From Symsagittifera roscoffensis (lineage: Eukaryota > Xenacoelomorpha > Acoela > Convolutidae), in assembly GCF_963678635.1 (NCBI RefSeq), contig NC_087069.1:23547549-23611548 (forward strand): a stretch of DNA of 64,000 nt, read 5' to 3'. The notes below the pieces were generated by a model. It saw only the letters and a program-made list of their open reading frames with translations, searched no databases and was not told the DNA's origin. Positions 22,996 through 33,200 of this stretch are shown piece after piece. The position numbers and the translations under genes were made by a program. The number at the start of each line of letters is the position of its first letter. Positions within the stretch are counted from its first letter, which is position 1.

Positions 22996-23243
22996 GGGCA
23001 CTTTTTGAAAATTTTGACGAAAAAAATAGCGTTTTTTTTGGCGCGCGCTCCCCCTCAAAGTTAGTATATATTGGCGCCGAAGGCGTCTTTTGAAAAATTT
23101 CAGATTCGGTCGGCCAAAAATGGATTTCTGAAAAAAGCATCAAAGGGGGGACCCTTTGGGTCGGCAGGGGGTCGAATCCCTGAGGGAAAGGCGTCCGCAC
23201 CCCCCCCCCCCCCCCACCCCCTAAATCCGCCTCTGACCTGAAC
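22657..23243. mobile_element. hAT-type MITE with 8-bp target duplications
   Basis: Element 22,665-23,235 (571 bp) is bounded by CAGGGGCGG at the left and CCGCCTCTG at the right, which are inverted ends with one mismatch. It is flanked on both sides by the direct 8-base repeat ACCTGAAC (22,657-22,664 and 23,236-23,243). An 8-bp duplication with CAG...CTG ends is typical of hAT transposons. The interior shares GGCGCCGAAGGCG and GGTCGGCCAAAAATG words with the element at the right window edge (from 63,687). No transposase. Confidence 0.85.
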
Positions 23244-25130
23244 TAAAGCACGGTTGCCAACTGGAAGTTTATCTCAAAGGCTTTTTGTCAAATTTTCGTC
23301 TTAAAATCTGTAAAGTTTTGAAATTTTCTGTAAAGCCGACTTTGGGGTATTTGATTGAAAAGAAGTAAAATCGTCTTCAAAGATGCTCAGCGCAACATCT
23401 TTTCAGCTTAAGGTTTTTTCAGCGAAATTGAAAAAAAAGGTTATAAAAGTTCTCGTAATTACAGCCAAATGCATCTTATGTTTCACCTTTCTACGATTAC
23501 TATCACAGGAGGAATTTGGTTACACGAATACACGCAGAATTTTTTTTCTTTTAAAATATGCATACATTTTAAATCAATATTGATTCACTTAAGGCATTCT
23601 AATAGGCACACATGCTTAGCGCTACGGGTTTCTATCTTATATTATCACATCTGGAAAGCTGGTTCGTCCCATACTTCATCAGAACTAAGTTGACAAAAGT
23701 TGATAGAACATCGACGAATGGGGTTTACATTACACAATTGTATAATTGAAGATTACATTACTTTTGTAGGGACAATTTGAGATTAATTTTGACTAGTTGC
23801 CAAAACTAGTAGTTTCTGAAACGTATAACGGTTGATGCTTGAAAAACTTAATTGAAAGGTTGCTAAACAAGACTGTTCATATATCAGGGCAAAGTCCTGG
23901 ATGATCGGAATCCACTCAAAGCCTTTTGAAAAATTTTTTGGTTCTTCAATTTTTTTTCTTTTTATTGCCCCACACGCTATGCTGAACTTCCAAACTGTTT
24001 AGCATCTCGTATTGTGATGACTAGATTAAATTGCTGGCCTTAATTCAATTTGGAACGCATTATTAAGCTTTTTACCCGTGCTGTAAGTATGTGCTATATC
24101 GCATTTTAATTATCCCAAATTGGCTAAATTAGCAATTTTCAAACGCGGTTACTTTATACGCACCAGAAAAAAAGTGCAAAAATTAATTCCTACTCTGTAA
24201 ACTTGAAAACTAATGAACATATGAGGAAAAAATATCTTCTTCTGATATCATTCATTAATGAATCATCAATGTAATTTGCATCCACATTTCAAAGATTACG
24301 CATGAATGAGATTATCGTTAAAATCGCACTGCAACAAATAAGATACATGGATGCGAAAAACTGAAAAAACAATGATATATTTTTGAATTGCAACAAAATT
24401 TCAACTCGGATCTCCATCGCAATATATCAACTCTGCATCCATTTTTTGCTCACTGTCTTTATCTTTTTACTTTATAAGATTGTCAAGACAATTAGAAGAC
24501 CATTGGTGCTTTAAAACATTAGTCTCAATTTTTTCATTTTCAAAAACTCAGAAACAAAGTTTTTGTTGGAGAGAAAAAAGCAAGGAATTTTGACAATTTT
24601 TTGTTATCCCGGCAACCTTGTTTTTTCGTACACAGATTCCGAAAAACGTTTTGAAAGTAATTCTAAAAAAACGTGATAAAAAGATCGAATAAGAATGGTA
24701 GGGTGGGAGGTAAAGCAGAAAAATACTTTTAGTATTAAAATTTTTTTTCAGTGATGCAATTTCTTCGGAAAAAGCATTTCCGTTCAAAATTGATTTTTCC
24801 CAGTCGGGTCTGAATTTGTTCTATTTTTTTCAGTTCTATAAAAGTTGTGGTTGAGTTTGATGCGTGGATCAAATATTTCAAAGTAAATTTATGAAAAGGT
24901 TGTTAGGTCAATAGCATGGGTTCTAGCAAATATTAAAGCTTAAATCTTTCTTTGCTTGAAAGAACTGAAAAAATTAGGTTGCTAATGCTGAATCAACCTG
25001 AGACTTTCTGGTTTTTGATTCCGCAGACAAATGCATGTTTGCAGTAGGAGTAAAATGAACAAAATTTCGCTAAATTCCACTGTTTTTTTTTTGCATCGAT
25101 TGCTTTTTTTGTCGCTGGATTCAGCAATTG
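23244..25130. other. Non-coding stretch left of the large LTR element, nothing recognised
   Basis: AT-rich DNA without recognised genes or repeats. The last four bases, ATTG at 25,127-25,130, are the left target duplication of the LTR element that follows. Confidence 0.5.
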
Positions 25131-25540
25131 TGGAACCTGATCTAAACTACATTTTATGATTGGATAATTTAGATATTTTACCAATGTAAAGTATTTAATA
25201 TTAACCAATCATGATCCATCTAACTAACAACCCACTTATTTGTAAGTGCTGAAGTTACTTGTAATTTCAGCACCAGAGAGATTTGAATTTAACTTAGAAA
25301 TTAGTTGGACTCTCCCGAGCACTTCAGCTACCGCAATAAACCAGTATACCCTAGATCTATTGAGCCTAGCAGAGACTAGTTAAACAACCTGAGACTAGAT
25401 AGTATAAGAGTAAGATTAGGATCGGTATTAGACTAAGAAGTTGCACGAATCTATCCGGCCGAAAATAAGATAGCGTGACGAGCAGACGGTGTACCCTATC
25501 CGAAATTACTCTATGAGTTAACCAACTCGGTCCTAACTCA
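25131..25540 (+). repeat. 5' LTR (410 bp)
   Basis: Starts TGGAACCTGATC and ends GTCCTAACTCA. Identical to the 3' LTR except for an extra TA in CGGTATTAGACTAAG (3' copy CGGTATGACTAAG). An AATAAA poly(A) signal lies at 25,335-25,340. The AT-rich GTATTTAATATTAACC stretch near 25,190 is the best TATA-like candidate. Confidence 0.95.
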
Positions 25541-26794
25541 TCTGGTGCGACCATAAGTCTCGAACAAGACCTTAATAGCTTAGAATTAACCAAAATAGAT
25601 TAGAAATTAGACAAAAACATTTACAAAATGTTATACGACAATAATTTAATCGAAATGTCTCTACGACTCAATAGATCAGAGCCAATATTCCGAACCATAA
25701 CAGAACTACCCGGAATTGGAAGAAGAACTCGAACCAGAGACGACATACGACAAAGTAGAAACTTGCCATATAGCTATATGATAGTTAGGCAAAAACCAGA
25801 ACAAACTTTTATATTTAGAATACTACTGGCAATGAATTTAGATTTTCATTTGCAAACATAAAACCTTGAAGTTAATCTTCAAAATCATTTCAGGCGCTAA
25901 ACAAAATTATTAATATACAATAACGATTGATAAAAAGATCTAAGATCGTTTTCCTAAAACTCTGCAGTAATATACAAAACATGTTTGAAAAATATTTATT
26001 GAAAAATAAAAAATAAAAATTAGTAGCATGACAATAAATGGTTAGTAATCATAAATCATCCTGTTGTTCCAGCTCCATCATCTAAAACATAACAGCAATC
26101 ATAAGCCCACTAATATCATCATAACACTAAATCTTTCCTTTACACACATTTAAAATTTTATTAAAACTTAAATTCACTTAATTTTAAAACCAGATCATCA
26201 AGGCTTATCCTTGGATCTTAAATCATTTTCTACTTAATTAAATTTCAAATTTGATCATCAAGGCTTATCCTTGGATCAAAAAGAACAATTTTGTTCTCCC
26301 CCACCCACTTAATTAGTGTCTAACGACCTCAAACGTCGATTCACTACCCAACCCTTTCTAAAGACCTAAGACTAATAGAAATTTTTAAACAAAACTAATC
26401 ATTCAAATTAGGATAAACAGTGAAGAACTTCGGTTATTCATCCTTCACTTGACCCCCCCTCTTAACAGACCCAGGATAAATCTTAGACTTAGTAAGTTTA
26501 AAATAGTATCTAACGAACTACTCGCGTTCTAATTATACCTGAACCTTGTGGATCGATTTACTATTCTCCAACCCTTGAACACAATCACTACCCCTAAGTA
26601 AGATTAAGTAAGTTAACACCTTAACTTATACTAGCCACGAGAAAGTAAAAAATCATTCTTCGGAATCGATATACTTTTCTCTCCAACCCTGAACAAATAG
26701 ACCCAGGTTAAGCTAACCAAAAAATCGTAAGAACTAACAGTTTAGGAAAATAGAAATCATTTAACAACCTTTTGCATCCGTCATCCTAAACCTT
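25541..26794 (+). promoter_or_regulatory. 1.25-kb leader with repeated stem-loops and donor-like sites
   Basis: A 25-base sequence able to fold on itself (CAAGG...CCTTG with flanking GATC) occurs identically at 26,193-26,217 and 26,253-26,277, exactly 60 bases apart. A second repeated motif, ATCGATTTACTATTCTCCAA and variants ending in CCAACCCTTGAAC, occurs near 26,553 and 26,665. GTAAGT or GTAAGA words with splice-donor character lie near 26,488, 26,596 and 26,607. A 77-codon ATG-led frame (25,628-25,861) has no recognised domain. The leader could hold packaging, dimerisation and splicing signals; that is inference. Confidence 0.55.
25543..25560 (+). other. Probable primer-binding site, tRNA not assigned
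   Basis: TGGTGCGACCATAAGTCT begins two bases after the LTR, the expected place for a sequence complementary to a tRNA ending in CCA. The complement continues to a TTCGA word at about the distance expected for a tRNA T loop, so an extended tRNA match is possible. I do not recognise the isoacceptor. Confidence 0.55.
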
Positions 26795-27262
26795 ATGTCA
26801 TTTAAAAACCTAGGAAATAAACAAACAATCGTTTTACACAATTGTGAAATAGATAACAAAAAATACGACCTTGTAATCACACCTCATACACAAACAGTTG
26901 GATACATTCGAACAAAACGACAAACACTAAAAAGAAAAATAATAACGAAACAAAGACAAATAACACGAAAAAGATTTTCAAAAAATCGAAACGCATTTTC
27001 AGAATCCGAAATCAACAGTTTAGACGAACTTTACAAACTAAAAGAATCAATAGATAAAAATTACCCACTTCACGATCAATTATATTTTTCTGACTCAGAA
27101 ACAACTTCAAATTCATCAAAAAGAGGAAAAAGAAGAATAAAAAAGCAGTATAAACACAAACCAGTACATTTATATAATTGGAATCAACCAATTCGACACA
27201 TTAATAATTACATATTAACAGTCATCGAACGAAAAAATGAGCTCAACGCACACCCCAGGTGA
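26795..27262 (+). CDS. Small basic protein upstream of and overlapping gag-pol
   Basis: An ATG-led frame of 155 codons ends 26 bases inside the gag-pol frame. The product is strongly basic, with K/R-rich runs at about residues 40-63 (RTKRQTLKRKIITKQRQITR) and 110-122 (KRGKRRIKKQYKHK) that look like nuclear-localisation or RNA-binding segments, separated by an acidic, serine-rich patch. I recognise no family. Its position before gag and its composition invite comparison with small retroviral RNA-binding regulators, but no homology is claimed. It could alternatively be an N-terminal extension reaching Gag through a frameshift in the 26-base overlap. Confidence 0.65.
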   Translation: MSFKNLGNKQTIVLHNCEIDNKKYDLVITPHTQTVGYIRTKRQTLKRKIITKQRQITRKRFSKNRNAFSESEINSLDELYKLKESIDKNYPLHDQLYFSDSETTSNSSKRGKRRIKKQYKHKPVHLYNWNQPIRHINNYILTVIERKNELNAHPR

Positions 27263-30200
27263 AGAAAGTCCAGATGATGATGAAATCTTTCCTTTTATAG
27301 TAGATGCAACCACTGATAGAGGACAGCATATATTTTGCAAAAATTTACTATTAAATTTATTTGAACCCGGAATTAGTCCATGTAAAACAGAGTTCCCAGA
27401 TGTAAAAATCAAAAGACAAATCATAGACCACTACTTAAAAGATATATGCAACATAACACAACAGTATGGAATCTACTCCATAGAATTCATCTCACCAAAC
27501 CATAATAATAGAAAATATACAATTCAGACAGACGATCTTGATTTAGAATTTTCAAAAGTTTTTTCAGAATATATAAAAAGCATCCAATATCATAACTCAC
27601 AAAGAGCAAACTCCATATTCACCAATGAAGTTTTCGCAATAATATATAGTTATATTTCGATATTAGAAAACGAAATCCCAATAACAAATGTCTCACCGAC
27701 AGAAACATCTAAACATTTAAGAGTACGACATGAAATAACACTACTCTCTAGTTATTTAAACATCATTAAAGAAAATTTCACGAAAGACGACGTTTCACAA
27801 CATACAAAACACGATCTACAAAAAATTTTGGCATGGTTCATAATAGATTATTTCACACACAATATTGATTTAATTGCACAAGCAAGAAAAAATTTTAGAC
27901 CCCAAAACTCGAACGATGATACCGCTATCACAGAACAATCAGATTATGTTTGGGACCCCGAATGGTCTCATCCCGCATTTATAAGCTTCCCACAATCAAT
28001 CTCAAGTCAAGCAATAAGTACGATATCTTACATAAGAGATTATGTAAAAGTAATACCATTAACCATTGATGCAACACCATTAAACTATAATACATTTTTG
28101 CCCGATACACAAAATAATAGTTTAAACTCTACAGTTATACACAATGAAAACCTCAATGGAACTAGGAATCTTACTCAACAAGATATCCAGACACCATCAC
28201 ACTTCATAAATGAAGAAATTGTACACACAACAACTACACAACAAAGTATTTCACCAATACGCCCAAATTTAACAACACCAAGAAATACAAATCCTTCACA
28301 AACACAGGTAACCTTACAATCAACCGTTAAACCTTCGGTTGCCCCTAAATATTCACATATGGATTACCAAACATACAGACCCATGACAATACCATCAAAA
28401 ACACGCAAAACATTCACTAGAAACAACTTTACAGACCATAATTATAATTATACACATCCATCAAAAACATATAATCAACCACAAAGAAATTTTAACCAAT
28501 ATACAAGATCTCGAAATTGGGATAAACCAATGACCCAACCTAATTCAATAAATTTCCAAACAAATCCTCCACAGGATCACAGTGAAAATTACCCATTTTT
28601 TCAACAAAATAAAAATAAAAAACAGACATCTTATCAAATGGATTATTTATCCTCAGATGATGATTTCTTACAACCAGATATATTTGCACCAAATACTCAA
28701 GAATATCGTAGACAAGGAATACAGAGAACACGTACAAATCATAGAAATTTTTCTCCACAACCAATAGATGCACAACATCAACAACCAATTCAACAACAAA
28801 ATCTAATTAATACACAATCTTTTCAACCAATTCAACAACAAAATCCAATGACTGCACACTCGTATCAAGCATCACAAATGCAAAATGAAATACCACTCCC
28901 ATATTATCTCCAACAACATGAAATAACAAGAAACCAACTTTCAAATTTTTCTCAAATGCCAAATGCAGCAGAATCATTACAAATGACAATGAATCCATAC
29001 CTTATGGGTGGATCATCAATAACATCAAACAAACCTTTAATGGTTTTCACAGGAACAGACCCTGAATACTCTGTAGAAGATTATTTAAATGCAGTAACAG
29101 CAAACCTGATTTTAAATATTGGACCTGAACCAATTAATACGCCACTACATCAAAATTGGATACATCGACGCACAGCGTTAATACAAACATCCTTAGATGG
29201 CGCAGCCCAAAAATGGTTTTCAGTACTACCTCTAGAAATAAAATCAAACTGGAAAAGGTTTACACAGGAATTTTCAAAAATGTTTGACTCCGAAAGAAAC
29301 AAACAACAACAAAGAGTTTTATGTAATGAAATTCGCAGATTACCAAACGAAACCATCAAGCAAATAGCAGTACGAATCGAAACACTAGTTCGAAAAGCAT
29401 ATTCATTAAATACACACGACTATAAAAACACAAAGATGACAGAAATCTTAATGATGACCTTAACACCACAATTAAGGAAAATAGCAATAAAAAAGAGAGC
29501 ATCCCATCCTTCTTCAATTCGAGAACCCGATTTAGATTTTCGAAAACTAGTAGACAAATTAGAACAAGCAGAAATCACGATGAAACTAGAAGAAACGGAA
29601 AATCTGAAATTACAATACGTTAACAGAATTGAAACGACTCCCACTAATATTAATAATATACAGGAATCAGAGACAGACCTCGTTGAAAAAATCACTGAAA
29701 TACTCAATATTTACGAAAAGAACCCAAACTTTAAAGGCAAACCATCTTTCAAAAAATGGTGTAATTATTGCCGACGATACGGACATAGTATTTCCGAATG
29801 TAGACAAAAACAGCAAGACAATCAAAATAAACCTCAAAAATATAAAGAACCAAATAAATCATTCTATCAATACATGAAAAAAGATCAAAATCTACCGAAT
29901 AAAACAGTCTACAGCAACAACAGTTCAGGAAAACCACTCCCGAACAATACAAATTATACAAGAAATCAATCACCATATAACTCAAGTTATAGAGGAAGAT
30001 CACCAGAAAGAAGAAACACGAATAATTCATCACAAAATCACTACAATAGACCAAATAGTCGAAATAACTACTCCAGATCAAATTCAAATACACAACGATA
30101 TGTTTCTAGATCTAATTCCCAATCAAGAAATAACAACTATCCAAACAACCAATCACGAAATTCATCATACAATAGGAATAGAAACTACTCCTATAATCGA

Positions 30201-33200
30201 AATAGAAGTTATTCAAACAACCGAAACCAGAATTACCCGAACAATCAATCAAGGAATAACTCATATAATAGATCGAACTATAACAGACCAAACAATAATT
30301 ACCAAAACAGATCGCGAAATAATTCACAAAATCGACACTCAAGTTATAATAATCGTTATAGAAATTATTCCCAATCACCACACCGGAATAATAATAACTA
30401 TAATAATTCTAATAATCGCCACAGAAGTAGTACACCTAAACATCAAAGACAAATCAATCAAGTACCATCTAATCCAGAAACAACATCAGACCCTCCAGGT
30501 ATTGATGACACAGTAACTGATACGTTACAACTCAATCAAGTAAACTGTACATCATCAGATTCAGAAAGTGATACTGAAAACACTCTTTCTATCAATATGA
30601 TAAAAGTCGAAAATGACTATGAATCTGTCATATATGAACAACCCTTTTCATCACACATATATGAAAATCAATCAGAATTTCTTCAAAATTATTACACTAC
30701 ACCCATAAATTCCACACCAACGACGCAAGAAACAAATGAGATTAACACTACAAATCAAACCAATAAAAATACCAAAACAAAATGCTTGAATACAAACCAC
30801 ATTTATCAAAATATACAAAAAGAACAACCCAAAGAAAAAATTTGGACAATACCATTTCTCTTAGAAAGCCCAAGAAATAAAGAATTTCAACCACCAGACC
30901 TTGAAATAGATTTTTTAATTGATTCAGGAGCAGAATCAAACATAATAAATATCCCCTCATGGAATGAAATAAAAACTTTACACCCAAAGCTAACACCTCT
31001 TGAAACCTCCAGTAAGTTAGCAACAGCACAAGGATCAACATTGATAAACTACGGAAAAATCCAATTATTTCTCCTCCCCACCAGAACAATGGAACAAAGC
31101 AAAATTTTAAATAAGCCATTTAAACAAATATTCCATATCACTGACATTAAATATAATATCATTGGAATACCATTTATTTCGAAGTATATACCAACAATTA
31201 ACATACTAAATAGTAAAATATTAATCAAAGATAAATATACAAAAACAAAAGAAACATCCTTAACATTTTTTCAAAGATTAAATAAACAACCACCATTCTT
31301 TTCAAAATTCTACCCGATATTTAACCAACAAAGAAAACACCTAAAACCACTATCAGGAAATATCTATAATTTTTCAATCAAACAAGTTCACCAATATGAT
31401 AAAGAACAAAACAAACAAAAATTTTATATGTCAGATTTTGAATTCAAACCTATTCACAAATTTTTCAAAATCACAATCTCATCCATAAAATATTTGAAAA
31501 ATTCGAATTCCGATATCATTTCCTTACATGTCTATAACAACACACCTTACCAAGTAACAATACCTTTAGGACTTTTAGGATATTGTGAAACCAACGCTAC
31601 AATATCACCAATACACGAAAAAGCCTATCGCGTAAATAATATACTCCAATTACTAGATATTTGCCAATCTACAATTCTTAACGAAGAATTATCTATAAAT
31701 AATATAATAAGTAACGAAAACAGAAATACGGATTATTTCACAAAAACTCCATATTTCAAACCTACATTCAACATAAGTAACTACACAGAGGACCAACAAA
31801 AATTTTTAACAATGTTTAATTTCCAACATTCACAAATAACACAAGACGAATTCGAAAAATTAGCCAAACAGCTAATTAAATATTCATCAGTCTATGCAAC
31901 ATCAAAATTCGATGTTGGAAAAATCAGTTCATCACTACATCTCCCGTTAAAACCAGACGCAGTTTTCAAAAAACAGAGAGCAAGTAAAGTACCAATTCAC
32001 TTACATGATAAAGTGAACAGATTACTCGACATTTTAGAACAATACAACATTATATCACCAGTAAACAAAGAAGAACAACCAAAAGGCAACACATTTATCA
32101 ACCCTGTTATCATTCTAGCTAAAGGAGAATCATTAAAAATCGTTCTCGATGCTAGATACCTCAATTCACTTATAGATGAATCAAAATGTAATTGGCCCAT
32201 TGAACCAATACAAGTTATTTTAACAAAAATAAACGGCAAATACTTTACAACCGCCGATATGAATAGTGCATACAATCAAATGCCACTAGATGAACAATCA
32301 CGACGTTTAACACAATTTGTTATCGGAAACCAACAATATGAATTCAACCGCTTATTCTATGGAATATCCATAGGACCAGCAGCATTTTCAGCTTTTATGA
32401 GCAAAATTTTTCGACCACTAATACTCAAGAAAAACGCAATCACCTATTTAGACGATGTTTTTATGCAATCACAAACAAAAGACGAGATGTTCAATGTTTT
32501 AGAAAAATATCACCAAATACTTCAGAACGAAAATCTGAAGGCCGCCCCCGATAAATCACACTTCTTTTTGACAAGAGTTAAATTCTTAGGACATAATATA
32601 GAAAGAAAAACAATCACTCCATTGAAATCACGCATTGACGCTATTCAAAAACTTCAACCACCAACAAATAAAAAGAAAATCCAAGAATTTCTTGGAATGT
32701 TAAACTTTTTAAGTAAATATGTTTATAAAATGCAATTATATCTACGACCATTTTATAACATCCTTAGACAACAAAATAATTTTGAATGGAACACAGAACA
32801 TCAAACACGATTTGAAGAAATAAAGAAACTTTTAACTGAACAAATTTCAAACACAATTCCAGATTCAAATCAACCAGTTTATGCAATGTGCGATGCTTCG
32901 AACTTTGGCATCGGTGCAGCACTATTACAACCACATAATGGTACAAATAAATTGAACCTCATATCAGCAAATTCTCGATTATTCACTCAAGCAGAGCTAC
33001 GACTCTCAACTCTAATGAGAGAATGTACAGCCATAATATATACACTGACAGAATATGAATTTCTGATACTTGGATCAAAACATCCAACAGTTCTATTCAC
33101 AGACCATAAACCAATCATCTTTCTCTTTACACAAAAATCTAACCCAAACCACCGAGTTTACAGATTTCAACTAATTCTAATGAAATTTCCAAACTTACAT

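Noticed and set aside
25366-25593. 75-codon minus-strand frame in the 5' LTR
   Set aside because: Antisense in LTR, no domain; broken in the 3' LTR by the 2-bp indel.
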